Shown here: piece after piece, positions 36,557 to 48,949 of the stretch
Layout: each line of letters starts with the position of its first letter
Numbering within the stretch: the first letter of the stretch is position 1
DNA from: Galbula dea
Taxonomy: Eukaryota; Chordata; Aves; Piciformes; Galbulidae
DNA length: 64,000 bases
NCBI GenBank assembly: GCA_013399015.1
Contig: VWZX01005696.1
Span: forward strand, 47,273-111,272
Direction: 5' to 3'
Made by a program: the position numbers and the translations under genes
Notes under the pieces: generated by a model
The model's database searches: none
Seen by the model: the letters and a program-made list of their open reading frames with translations, nothing else
What the model was told of the DNA's origin: nothing

Positions 36557-37482
36557 AATGCACCTGTTTTTCAAAGACACACTAATAACTTGATATATTA
36601 ATTTCCAAAGAAGTAGTAGAGGCCTAGAATAAGAGCTTTTTATTCAGCCTTTTCCATCAAAATTATTATGATTCGCCTTTAATTAGTAATATTTCCTTTT
36701 GTTTTATAGGTCTCTATGGTTAAAAACCCCCTAACTCAAGGGCATTCAGTCTTCTGAGTTCCCGTTTGCTCACAAGCTGAGGTCAGTCCAAGATGTACTT
36801 AGAACCAAAACTAAGCAGTTTAGAAATCTTCAGCATTTCAGATCTAGAAACCTACTCTGAACTTTCTCAAACAGTTTTTGGGGGGAGTTGGAGTTCTCCT
36901 AGATGTTTGCATAAGGGTAATGTGGATACATGAATATTGGACAAGCCTGCAATTGCTATCTCCAATTTTTCCAAAGCTTCTCTTAAGTGTCTTAATGCCT
37001 CCCTTGATTGCTTTGCTAAACCACCATTTTAACCAACTTAGCGTCAAGCCTACAAATTCCCTCTGAGAAAATCACTAGCACAGAGAATTCATTCTTAGTT
37101 ATAATTTTTCTATGTATTTAAAATATCTGTCTTATGCTTTGAAGGTAGGTAAGGAGTCCACCCTTCTGCACTAGCGCTGAATATATATCACAACTTACAT
37201 AACCCGTAAGAGGACATTGGTAAAAAAATACTCAATAAACCAGCTATGGGTCTTCTATGTAATCTCAATATATTAGGCTGATTTTATTTTAAGTTTACTT
37301 CATGTATGGCCAATCTTTATTACACAGAAATCTTTATAGGCCTACTTGGCTGAGCACAGAAGCTGCAGAGTCCAGTAGTACTAATATAATCTTGTTGTGT
37401 CACAGTGAGAGAGGGAAGGGTAAACAGCCCAGAGGCAGTAAACCTGCTTCTGTGAAGCAATGTGAAGCAATGTTGATTCTTC
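36557..37482. other. Intergenic DNA without recognised features
   Basis: AT-rich. A 10-bp tandem (TGTGAAGCAA twice, about 37451-37470) lies just left of the LTR. No gene similarity. Confidence 0.6.
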
Positions 37483-37488
37483 ATTCAT

Positions 37489-37985
37489 TGTTGTTAGTAG
37501 GGACAGACAAGACATGCAGATAGCACCAGCAGGTAGCTCTTTTATTAGTGACAACATTACTTTTATATCTTTACAGAAAGGGTAATGACCACTTGCCTTC
37601 ATAGAGAAAGGGCACTAACCAATTAGTAACTAACACTTTTATACAGAAAGTATACTGACGAATTAGCAGGAGACACTTACATACACAAATTATACTGACC
37701 AATTAAGAAGCAACACTTACTAGGTAAAAACAACTACCATAAATGGGGATAAAACCAGTACACCACAAAGACATGTGAATGTGATAAGATTGACACTGTA
37801 AGCTGTGCGGAGGGGGTGGCATGCCAAGACTGTGGGTCTCTGTGTACCAGCTGCAAAGCTCTTGGTTAACTGACTCCCACCTTCTCTCTCAGGCTACCTA
37901 ACTTCTTGTGACAAACTGACCTTGGCCTTGTCCAGCCTCTGCTCTGTAGGAGCCTGGACCGTGCAGCCTACAATAGCACACCACA
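37489..37985 (-). mobile_element. Solo LTR, sister of the LTR at 20627-21129
   Basis: On the minus strand it starts TGTGGTGTGC (37985) and ends CTAACAACA (37489). It is colinear with 20627-21129 over nearly its whole length, including the TATAAAA box (plus-strand TTTTATA at 37561-37567) and AATAAA (37546-37541). Flanks ATTCAT (37483-37488) and GTTCAT (37986-37991) form a 6-bp duplication with one change. The sister copy has about 11 extra bases at the 3' end. No viral genes adjoin it. Confidence 0.85.
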
Positions 37986-38523
37986 GTTCATGATTATTGG
38001 GTCCTCCACAGCTGTATAAATTAATTTGTAAGAAAAATTTTTGTACAATTGTAAGTGTACATTACTGAAATTAAATTATATAATTTTTGAAGCATATGGC
38101 TTACATTCAAAGTTTTTTATCAACTTATTTATATTTATCAATGATTGACCTAAGCAGAAGATAAAGATTTATTTTTCTTAACAGTTATAAAAGCTTGCTT
38201 TCATTTGTTCTTTTACAAATAACCCTGGAAATTCTCACAGAACATGCAAATTCTAAGATGGTATTTACATACATTCTCTGTAGGTGTCAGCATTGCTTTA
38301 TACTGTTGTAAAAAACTTTGTTTTTTCTTTTTCCCAAAGAAAGAAGAAACACAGACTTGTTTTTTTCCAAATGAAAGAATTTTTGTGTTGTCAGTTTGTC
38401 TTTCATTACCCATTTCAGACTAAGATCTAATACTATTTTGCATAGGTGCAACAAAAGAAAATATACAGAAAAAAAACTGCACTCTTTTCCTATGCACCTG
38501 TTTTCAGTTTTAAAACCTTATTA

Positions 38524-39564
38524 TGGTTAAAGGACAGAAGTCAGAGAGTTGTGGTCAATGGGATGGAGTCTAGTTGGAGGTCTCTGTCTACTGGAGTCCC
38601 TCAGGGGTCAGTACTGGGACCAATACTTCTCAATATATTCATTAATGACCTGGATGAGGGAACAGAGTGCACTGTCTGCACGTTTGCTGATGACACTGAA
38701 CTGGGTGGAGTGGCTGACACACCAGAGGGTTGTGCTGCCATTCAGCGAGACTTAGACAGGCTGGAGAGTTGGGCAGAGAAAAACTAAATAAAATTCAATC
38801 AGGACAAGTGTTGAGTTTTGCACCTGGGCAAGACCAACCCCATGTATGAGTATAGGTTGGGGACTGACCTGTTGGAGAGCAGTGAAGGGGAAAGGGACCT
38901 GGTGGTCCTGGTAGATGGAAGGATGACCATGAGCCAGCCATGTGCTCTTGTGGCCAAGGAGGGCCAGTGGGATTCTGGGATGTTGTTAATAGGTGGAGAA
39001 AGGTTCTTCTTCCCCTTTACTCTACCCTGGTGAGGCTGCATCTGGAATATTGTGTCCAGTTCTGGGCCCCTCAGTTGAAGAATGATAGGGAACTGCTGGA
39101 AAGAGTCAGAACAGAACAGCCAGCACAGAATCACAAAGATGATGACAGGGGTGGAACATCTTCCTTATGAGGAAAGGCCGATGGAGCTGGGTTTCTTTAG
39201 CTTGGAGAGAAGGAGACTAAGGGGTAACCTCTTCTATGCTTTTAAATATGTGAAGGGTGATTGTCAGGAGGATGGGGTCAGGCTCTTCTCAGTGAAGCCC
39301 AGTGACAGGACAAGAGGCAATGGCTGTAAGCTGAAGCATAGGAGATTCCGTGGGAATACAGGTAGCATTTTTTTTCCCAGTGAGGGTGACAGAGCAGTGG
39401 AACAGACTGCCGAGAGAGGTTGTGGAGTCTCCTTCTGTGGTGGTATTCAAAACAAGTCTGGACGCGCTTCTGTGTGACCTGGTCTAGGGAATCCTGCTGT
39501 GGCGAGGGGGTTGGACTAGATGATCTTTCAAGGTCACTTCCAACTCCTAACATTCTGTGATTCC
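38524..39564 (+). mobile_element. CR1 LINE, 5'-truncated, RT palm to 3' end
   Basis: It begins at TGGTTAAAGGACAGAAG, in the middle of RT. Palm motif GVPQGSVLGPILLNIFINDL and FADD (38683-38694) are intact in an ORF reaching 38787. After that the C-terminal region is broken into several frames, with an insertion-like change near 39100 (AGTCAGAACAGAACAGCCAG). The tail CATTCTGTGATTCC is at 39564. Confidence 0.95.
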
Positions 39565-41272
39565 ATTTAAGTTATCTTATGTATAAATATCATCTTTAGT
39601 GATGTAGGCAAAAGTTTCATGTAACGTTTGCAATTATTTCTCAATTTTTGCAAAGATCAACAATTCAGTGATGTTAAATAAACTGTGAATCTACCTTCTT
39701 TCCACAGACTGTAGAAGAATACTGGACCAGAAGAGGGTCTTATTTTCTAACTGGAGTCTTCAAAGAGCCATCATAGGTCAAATATTATTTAATACTTTTA
39801 TTCATAAACTTACAATACAGAATTGTTGATAGTACATTTTTGAGATGGATTATCCATGCAGAAGGGAACTGCACTATGATACTAGAAGTGAATGACCTTG
39901 GGAGCTAACGTAATAGTAACTGAATGAAAATCGATCGTACAGAATGCAAAGTCATAAATACAGGGTAGTAAGAAGAATTCTTCTGGGGATCTCAGGCATG
40001 AAGAATGATCAAAGAGAGATGTGGGTTAAGCAGTCAAACAAAATTATTAACCTCCTATACCCATGAAAAAAAGAACTACAATCCAAGCATCTATGAAGCA
40101 AGATATTTCCATGAAAAAAAGACCATTGATGACATTATTACAAGCTCAAGTGTATATGAACATAATTTGAAATAACACATATAATCCTGACTATTCTTTT
40201 GATCTTTTGATCCTCTTCTAGGAAGCTATTAAGAGATCACTTCAAAACAATGAGAAGGGATATGTTAGCTTCCTATAAAAGTAGTGGGAAAAAACTACAT
40301 AACAAAAATAGCATCAGCACGAGATAAAAAATGGCTACAGACTGCTCAAGAATGACATTAAAAGTGGTAGAGAGATTCTGATACAGCCACCCAGGAGGAG
40401 TAATAGAGGAAGAAATCCCATCTAATTTTTGGAGGGAGTACAAAAGAGAACATACGATATGCCTGCTTGTTCCAAGAGTGTGCTGGAGTCCACATCCCAT
40501 GGAGGTCCCAGTAGCTTGATCTTTCATCTGCATTATAGGTTTGAAACAGGTTTGTGACTCATGCTATACCATTATCTATTGATAGAGTCAAGTGATACTT
40601 GCAGCCATTGATTGTATTCAGTTTTAGGTGGACAATTTGTAAGTGAAATGGAATGGAGGAGAGGTTTTGGGGTGTTTTTGCAGTAGTAGTCTCAGAATCT
40701 CTTTGAACCAGAATTTTCCTTGACGAGTCACAAGCACCTTGATTGGAGAGACCTCTCAGTGTTGGCTGGCTCACAGCCAATAATTTCAAGTTATTGCATT
40801 TGAATTTAGATGTGGATTTCACATTTGGCATTTACTTCAGTGCAAGGTTTACCTGCATATTTGCATAACACAGACTTTAGAAAATGTTGCTTCTGAAGAG
40901 TTGTTTACATAGACATTTTTGGCTTCTCTCACTCCCTCCCATCATGTATCTAGAAAGTTTGTCTATAAAAACAGAAGAGCTGCACTGACAATTTTAGGTC
41001 ATCTCGACAGTTGCACAGTAGAATGCTGAGTTTTCTGTAACTCTGTGGCTGCAGAATCTTGTCTCTATCATAGATTTGCCCTTGGGCTGCAGAATAAACA
41101 AAAAGTATTTATAGCCATTCTCATATGAAGACATTTATCATTTAAAAAGAAGGCAATGAATTGCACAGTACTGTCTATATCCCCAGGCTTGCTACTAATA
41201 TTAATGTTAAGGAAAAGTTGATATCACTGTGATCTGTCACAGTCTCTGCTTTTGCTCGTCTCTGGGTAATAA
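39565..41272. other. Intergenic DNA without recognised features
   Basis: Mostly AT-rich and purine-rich on the plus strand around 39980-40450. ORFs of up to 90 codons have no family resemblance. It could include very old transposon remains that I cannot name. Confidence 0.5.
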
Positions 41273-41273
41273 T

Positions 41274-41966
41274 TATAGAATCATAGAACCGTCAGAGTTG
41301 GAAGGGACCTCAAAGATCATCCAGTTCCAACCCCCCTGCCTGGCAGGGACACCATCCACTAGACTAGGTTACCCAGGGCCCCATCAAGACTTGTTTTAAA
41401 AGCTTCCAGGGATGAGGCTTCCACAACCTCTCTGGGGAACCTGTTCCACTGTCTAACCACCCTCATAGTGAAGAACTTCCTCCTAATATCCAACCTAAAT
41501 CTACCCTCCTCTAGCTTACACCCATTTCCCCTGGTTCTATCACTGTCTGACCTCCTAAAAAGTCCCTCACCAGCTTTCTTGTTGGCCCCCTTCAGATACT
41601 GGAAGGCCACAATATGGTCTCCTAGGAGCCTTCTCTTCTGCAGACTGAACAGGCGCAACTCTCTCAGTCTGTCCTCGTAGGAGAGGTGCTCCAGTCCTCT
41701 GATCATTCTCATGGCCCTTCTCTGGACTTGCTTCAGCAACCCCCATATCCCTCTTGTAATAGGGGCTCCAGAACTGGATGCAGTACTCCGGGTGGGGTCT
41801 CACAAGTGCAGAGTAGAGGGGGAGAATCACTTCCCTCGACCTGCTGGCCACACTTCTCTTGATGCAGCCCAGGATACAGTTGGCCTTCCGGGCTACAAGC
41901 GCACACTGGCTGCTCATGTTGAGCTTCTTATCCACCAACACCCCCAAGTCTCTTTCCACAGGGCTA
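41274..41966 (-). mobile_element. CR1 LINE of another subfamily (ATGATTCTAT tail), 5'-truncated
   Basis: The 3' end is at 41274 (ATAGAATCATAGAAC). It covers the 3' UTR and the ORF2 C-terminus: KQVQRRAMRMIRGLEHLSYE, SDSDRTRGNGCKLEEGRF, WNRFPREVVEASSLEAFKTS, and, in a second frame, ERDLGVLVDKKLNMSSQCAL. A frameshift near 41735 separates the two. It ends at about 41966, before the RT palm. Tail and protein differ from the TGTGATTCTGTGA copies. Confidence 0.94.
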
Positions 41967-44900
41967 ATGGGCCAAACAGGTTAAGTATTACTTTTGCATT
42001 CATCTATTTAAACGTAGTTCTATTGTCATGACAGATTTAGAAATACTGTCCTCCACCTGAATTACATCAGATTGCTATACTTGATACAGGCAATAGGAAA
42101 AATCAAAGTAGTGCTTCTCAGAGTTGACTCAAAAGATGATTTAAGGAAAAAGACAGATTTGACTATTTGGAATGACCCATAGTTATTACTCTTACTAAAT
42201 ACAAGAAGCTGGAGATGAGGTAGACAAACCCTAAATTATAAATTTTTTTTAGACAATAAGCTGATTCTAATGTAAGATTCAGAAGAATATTGGAAAGTTC
42301 TAAGTTGCTTGTACTATAAAGCATAAGTCCAAATGAATAAGCTCTATGATTCTACTGGCCTTCTCAAAGTCATTCTTTAGACCCAATATCCTCACTGTGG
42401 GAGAGTCTGATTTAAGCTACATCTTAGAACATGACGCACAGCACAGCTCTGCTTTTGTAAGAGCACTTTTGGCTGGAAGCCTCACTTCCTTGGCTCAACT
42501 TACCCCTCTGTGGCTCAGGGTACTTGTGCTGTAGTGGCAGTGATATACCCCTTCCCACTTGTGCTGAGAATACACACTTCCATACTCAGAATCACAGTCG
42601 TACCCAGATCCTCCTCAATTCTGGAATATGCTCATAAAGCTCAAGTTTTACTATCCTAGGCTAGGATTGATTGCTGTAACTAAAATCCCAAGTAATTGGG
42701 GATTTGTATGAGTGAGTTTATGATTTTATTTAGCTTCTATGATGAATAACTACTTAAAAAGCAAGATAACCTTTTGTGACTCTAAAAAATTTATTAGAAT
42801 CCAGCAGAACTATCCCAGTAATCTCTTTTGTTACTTTTCCATTTATTGCTTGCTGTAAAAAAACTCCAAAGCCAAAATCTTAACTCTCACTAAAAAAAAC
42901 CAAAAAAATTTAATGTTCAAACCCTTAAAAGAAACTGCTAAAATGCAGAGCAGTGCCAGATTGGATAAGTGCAAAGAAATATTTTTGGATTATCAGTATA
43001 TTACCACTACATTTTGATAAAGGGAAAATGGGAGTATGTGCTAAGTGATCAACCATTTAGAAAATAAGAGTAAAATTTTGGGAATCTCAGGTTTTCTCCA
43101 CTGTAAAACATCACAGTGATTTTCAAAATGGTTATTTCATAAAGACTAGAAACTAGTAATACCTTGGAAACTTAAGAATCCTCTTATGAGCTATGGCACG
43201 GAGTCTTATATTACTGACGGTGATAGAGTTTGAAGAGGTCAGAAACAAACAAAAAAAATCTTTCTTCAGTCTTAAGAAACTATGATTAAGAGAAAAAATA
43301 TTCACATTTTAGCAATAATTCATGTAAGCAGACTGGCATTTGCAGTCCAACTTCCAAATACAAGTGTGGATCTCACACTTCATTGATTAGGCCCTTTTGA
43401 AGTAATATCTAGTTACAAAGGGCAACTGAATTATTTCTAGTTTATTCTAGAGGGAAAATTTAATTCCAACCACATCACTGTAGTTATTGCCTAAATTGTT
43501 GCCCAAAAATAGGTGTTAAAATGGAAAGGACAACCACAGTGAGTTGCATAGAGAAAAGACTAGATGCAAGTTGAATAGGTGAAAGTTGATACACCAGCAA
43601 CATTTGGGCTCTGATTTTAAAATAATCCCTTAAAACTGAAAATAGGTTGTTTCAGAAAATTGCAAAAGAAAACAAGTTCTTCATAGACAGTTTGCAGCTA
43701 CTGTAGTAGCATATACAACTGTCAAAGATAAATACACACTGTCATCATAAATTAGAAAACCTATAATTAAGATGTTAGGTAGTTTGCACCAGTATTTCAT
43801 ATCTGTATATAACAGAGATTAATTTGCTATTACTCACTTTTTCTACTTTTCTATTTAATAGTTAATTGAATTTTAGATATGTTTTACAGATAACTTTGTT
43901 ATTAATACATAAAATACCTATAGTAAGAGTGGAGAATATGAAGTTTTGAAAGAGCAAGACACATTTGTACAAATCCTTTGTAAAACAGCTCTTAATTTTA
44001 AATGCATACTGCATTTTCTCCAAAGTGCAGAGACAAACAGTGCTCACTGAACTCAAAATTGTGCTTGATATTGGTATGGAAGAATGTGGACCCATGCCCT
44101 CACACTTACAAGAAAATTATGTATTTACAGTTAATATATACCTGATAAAAGTTATTTGCTTTCTCTCTCTCAAAACAGTACCCTACAGGACCTTTTTTGC
44201 AAAGACAATGACAAAAGCTCATTCTCTGGAGCAACATACAGTTTCCTCAGCTACAAGATGATCCTTTCTTTTTTTGACAACCCATATCATTCAAAATACA
44301 TATGCCAACTTCCTCAACAACTGAGATAAGTCTTACAAACAACTCTCACTTTACTGTGCTGATTCATTCCAAGCTGTGTTCATCCTGCAAACTGAATGAG
44401 GCAGGGTCCTATGGGAAAACAAAGAATGAGATCATATAATTAAAGACTATCTCATAATATACATGGAGATTGAACTATAATGGCCTCAACAGTCTTAATT
44501 CTATTTCATAACTCTTGAGTGATTAAGACTGCAAGTTAGTTTAATATTGTTTTCTATATATAATCATCAACAGTTCTGAGTAAAGACATTTGCAAATGAC
44601 CAAAAATCCCAAGCAAAAAACAGCTATGTGGAACTATACCACCTATTACTATGTGGTATGCAAAGAGAATCACCAGGAGAGACAACTGGAGTGGAAAACA
44701 ACATCACACTATTTTTACTGAACATTTTTCTGTTCTGAATTTGCCTATCCATTAATGTTTTAACGTATCCCAGAGATGTTTTGATTTTAATGAAATTCTG
44801 CCAGATTAAACTATTTTCAGATCCTGCCTTCTGGTTCCCACTAGCTCACTCCAGAAGGATGCCAATAAGTTTATCCATATTCACCAGGCCAACAGCCTAC

Positions 44901-46427
44901 CTGACAAGCACAGAGATCCTATAGACCCTGCATACCTCCCAGTCTTACCATGTCTCTGTTTGGTGTTCTAAGTCAGACACCAAATGTTAATCTAATTCTG
45001 AAAGAAGTTTAACTTTTTGTAAGAGTTTTAATGTAAATGTGTTAAGCTTCTAAATATCTAACAACATGGATGTCACTCTTCCTCACCCAGCACAAGTCCC
45101 TGGTACATTTATGGCTTGTTTTAAAGCTCAGAGTCTAACCAGCACAATACTTTCATTATTCTTTGGCTAAAAGTTGGACCTTCTGCAAGTCCTGACAACT
45201 ATCCCACAGTGAAAGAGATCAATTTGAAACAACACCCCATATCCCTGAAATTTTAGACCCTAAAAGCACTTTGTTTTGAAGCTCCAACACAACAGATCTG
45301 AGATTATCATACCTCAAGTTTTCTGCCTCAGAGTGTCATACCTCTCGTGCTTTGTGCTGTCAGGGAGGAGCTGGCAGCCCTGCAAGGAGAGGACAAGTCA
45401 GGAGCCTATGGCAACTCCAGCAAAGACCATGCCCACGCTGGCTAGGGTACATTCCACAGCACATGAACACCACAGGCAGAACATGGTTCTGAAGACAGGG
45501 TCCATCCAGGCACTCTATAGAGAGCTGGAGACAAGTCTAGAGGTAGGGCTATAACATGATTCAGAATGGCCTACCCAGGCAACAGGGCCAACAACAGGCA
45601 ATCTGCAATGCAAGTTAAAGGTCCAGCAGGATAGCTAGACAGATGAATAGACCCACCATAGCTCAGGAACAGGTTGAAGGTTCAAATCTGAGCTTAAATG
45701 GAACCCCAGGTCCTATGGGCAAAGGATGTGTGGGCAGAGGTCCCAGGTGAGATTACACAGGGCCATTAATGTCTATTTTGCTCAGGGGATTACAGGTTCT
45801 ATAGCTAGTGTTGGGCTTAAGAAAAGCAGGGGCTGCAGAACATTCAGTAGTTTGCAACCTCTAGAGAAAGGTGTGAGCTTTTATGAATAATTCCCATTTG
45901 TTCTTCCACCCCATTCATGAGGGGCTTTGTGGCTAATATTGCTTATTTAAAGGATTAACTCTTCCTCTCTTTTTTAGCTGTATTTTGCCTTGTATTTGTT
46001 TTATTTGTTTGAAGTCATATCCTTCCTTTCTCTGTTCTTTTTGCTTGTTTCCTTTGTTCATATTTTGTGTTTGTTGAAATGTAAACTTCTGGGAACTGCA
46101 ATGTTGAACAAGTTTCTCAACTCTAGTTGAACTCATTAACATTGGGAACAAGAATCTACAGAGCATAAAGGATGTAAAAGCTTTTGTTCCTCACTCCTGG
46201 AGTTTTTTCCATCATATGTGCTTGGAATTCCACTTCCAATAACCATTTCTAAGTCTAAGAATGCTTTGATCCTTTGAGAACCTCTGAACTGGGAGGGCCC
46301 AGAGAACATTCAAGACCGCTCTTTTTCTTAGGCTGTGTTCATTGAGTTGCACCTTACAGGCATGTCACAGGGATTCAACAAATATCTCTGAAGCAGTCAG
46401 TGTGAAGATTATACACAGTTGCAGTGC
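41967..46427. other. Intergenic DNA, one CAGG-rich block, otherwise featureless
   Basis: AT-rich to about 45300. ORFs of up to 98 codons have no recognisable domain. A more GC-rich block at 45360-45790 is listed separately. Confidence 0.55.
45360..45790. repeat. CAGG/AGG-rich block, possible decayed minisatellite
   Basis: The plus strand is rich in CAGG, CCAGG and GAGG words (GGAGCTGGCAGCC, CAGGCAACAGGGCCAACAACAGG, CAGGTCCTATGGG), without a clear period. A similar-looking purine-biased block lies at about 61120-61480. Its 92-codon ORF (45276-45554) shows no domain. Confidence 0.35.
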
Positions 46428-46647
46428 TTTATTAGATTAAGAATAATGTCCAGCAATACTGAAAAAAATGGCTTGTTTAAATGCCCAGTTATAAGTGGAC
46501 ATTTATATTCATATTTATATTTATTCATATAGCTACAAGCTGCTACTGTAACTTCAGGCACTTAAAACTGAAGGTTTCAGTGAACAAAAGTATGTTACTG
46601 TTTGAATTTCTAAAGTATCTTTTTTGTTATCCAGACCCACAGAATAC

Positions 46648-46808
46648 CTTGCCAACATTCTCTTGTTGAAGCTCATCACATTCTTGTGAAGCAAAATAGG
46701 AAGGCTTTCATCAGATTCTGTACAGTTTATCTGGGCTGAAGCACAGGTGGTGATTAGCACAGCAACACAACAAAACAATGTGGCACAGATGGTGAAAAAA
46801 GGTGCCAT
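46648..46808 (-). CDS. Candidate first exon of an unidentified small secreted protein
   Basis: From ATG at 46808-46806 (A at -3, G at +4) the frame gives a textbook signal peptide: APFFTICATLFCCVAVLITT, then CASA|Q, with likely cleavage after residue 25. It goes on as INCTESDESLPILLHKNVMS and FNKRMLA; N28 is in an N-C-T glycosylation sequon. After 53 codons plus two bases comes AAG|GTATTC, a usable though not ideal splice donor (GT at 46647-46646). Unspliced, the ORF runs to 84 codons (stop ending at 46554), and AATAAA lies on the same strand at 46433-46428. I do not recognise the gene. The Cys followed by an acidic stretch and PILxH...FN loosely recalls the first strand and helix of cystatin/kininogen domains, but this is weak. 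No second exon was found, so chance ORF or pseudogene are real alternatives. Confidence 0.3.
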
Positions 46809-46811
46809 AAT

Positions 46812-48005
46812 TAGTTCAACTTTTGGGTATACTGGGGTGCTGTTTCACAAGCTTTGCCAGGTCACTTTTTCTTAGAGTGCCACACAAGCTTTCACATCAG
46901 AAAGTGTGATCATGTCTTGGATCATTTATAACACCAAAGGTATCAGATGATATTCTCAGTTGTGTTTTGGCTCCTTTTCCCTATTGAAGAACCAAAAGTA
47001 TCTTCAAAGCAGTCAGAAAACTCCCAAAGTGAAAGAATATCACTGGACTTATGGATGCCACAAGACACTGGACTTCAGATGCACTTAGCATTCAGAGCAG
47101 TACAGATGTATTATGAGAATCAAGCAAATAACAATTGTGCCAAAAATCTTCTGTGATTCCCTGTTATAACAAGAAGTTGCATCCAGCAACACAGTTGATA
47201 CACGTCATCCTGGGGTAATGGCAGTACAGCACTGGGGTACTCAGCTGACTACAAGCCCAGTCCTACTTGCTGTACTCTGCCAGGTGCCCATAGTCAGATG
47301 TCAACAGTCATGAACAGGCTCACTCACACTCATCTAGAACTGCACAAGATTTTATTGTCCCACAGTTCTTCAGAGATTCAGAAACTGACACTCAGCCTCT
47401 CTATGAAGCACATCTAAGCAGGATTTACAAACTTAGACATGATCCCTCACTAATATGGTCTAAATGCTTTTCAAATCATAGAGTGAACAAAGTGCTTTCA
47501 TGTCTTATGTGATTATACTTGGACAGTTAACCAAATACTAGAAAACCCAGCATTAATTAAGATGTTAAACCAAGTTCTTAAAGGTGCACTATTTGACCGC
47601 TTACATAAAATAAATTATATTGGTTGGATGAATATGCTTATCATAACATTTTTATATGTCATTTCTCCAGTAGACTGTTTCCAAAATAGCAACATATTTT
47701 TATATGTTTTCACTAAAACCCAAGATACATAACAAAGCACTCTGGGATTCCTAAGTGAGAAGATGACCGAACTCGTAAACATGCATTTAGTCATTCATCA
47801 TCCAGTGATAAATGTAATCTTTTATATGGACTTTTAAAAACCTTTCATCTTGTGAGGTGAGATCGTTAATCTGGTGTACCAGATTGGGAGGAATATCTCT
47901 TTTCATGCAAAGATTTGACTTGGAGAAAGAAGAATGACCAAGTTCATCACCACTGGTTTTGCTAAAAGATTTTTTTGATGCTACAAAAACATCTCTGAAG
48001 AATAA
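46812..48005. other. Intergenic DNA without recognised features
   Basis: AT-rich. Nothing supported. If the candidate exon is real, its promoter would lie in the first part of this stretch, where I see no distinct TATA box. Confidence 0.55.
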
Positions 48006-48110
48006 TCACAGAATCACAGAATATTAGGAGTTGGAAGGGTCCTTGAAAGATCATCTAGTCCAACCTCCTGCCACAGCAGGATTCCCTACACCAGGTCACA
48101 CAGAAGTGTG

Positions 48111-48785
48111 TCAAGAAGGGTTTTGAACACCTCCGTACAAGGAGACTCCCCAACCTCTCTGGGCAGTCTGTTCCACTGCTCTGTCACCCTCACTGGGAAA
48201 AAAAATGCTACCTGTATTCCCACGGAATCTCCTATGCTTCAGCTTACAACCATTGCCTCTTGTCCTGTCACTGGGCTTCACTGAGAAGAGCCTGACCCCA
48301 TCCTCCTGACACTCACCCTTCACATATTTAAAAGCATAGAAGAGGTCACCCCTTAGTCTCCTCTTCTCCAAGCTAAAGAGACCCAACACCCTCAGCCTTT
48401 CCTCATAAGGAAGAAGTTCCAGCCCCTTCATCATCTTCGTGGCTCTGTGCTGGACTCTTTCCAGCAGTTCCCTATCATTCTTAAACTGAGGGGCCCAGAA
48501 CTGGACACAATATTCCAGATGTGGCCTCAGCAGGGTAGAGTAAAGGGGGAGAAGAACCTCTCTTGACCTACTAGGCACACTCCTTCTAATGCACCCCAGA
48601 ATCTCATTGGCCCTCCTGACCAGAAGAGCACATGGCTGGCTCACGGTCATCCTTTTATCCACCACGACACGCAGATCCCTCTCCCCTTCACTGCTCTCCA
48701 ACAGGTCAGCCCCCAACCTATATTGATACATGGGGTTGGTCTTTCCGAGATGCAAGACTCGACACTTGGCCTTGTTGAGTTTCAT
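48111..48785 (-). pseudogene. CR1 ORF2 C-terminal region, 224 codons
   Basis: This continues the element downstream of the RT palm: KCRVLHLGKTNPMYQYRLGA, GERDLRVVVDKRM, LLRPHLEYCVQFWAPQF, ATKMMKGLELLPYEERLRVL, SVKPSDRTRGNGCKLKHRRF. It covers the thumb and the conserved C-terminal domain of CR1 ORF2. The last 30 residues leave the family frame (FFPSEGDRAVEQTAQRG), where relatives read NRLPREVVESP. The initial Met is internal to ORF2, not a true start. Confidence 0.9.
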
Positions 48786-48949
48786 TCAATTTCTCCCTGC
48801 CCAACTCTCCAGCCTAAGTCTCACTGAATGGCAGCACAACCCTCCGGTGTGTCAGCCACTCCACCCACTTTAGTGTCTGCAGCAAACTTGCTGACAGCAC
48901 ACTCTGTTCCCTCATTCAAGTCATTAATGAATATATTGAAAAGCATTTG

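Noticed and set aside
20627..37985. A provirus bounded by the two same-family, same-orientation LTRs
   Set aside because: The 17 kb between them holds CR1 copies and other LTRs, not retroviral genes, and each LTR has its own 6-bp flanking duplication. They are independent solo LTRs.
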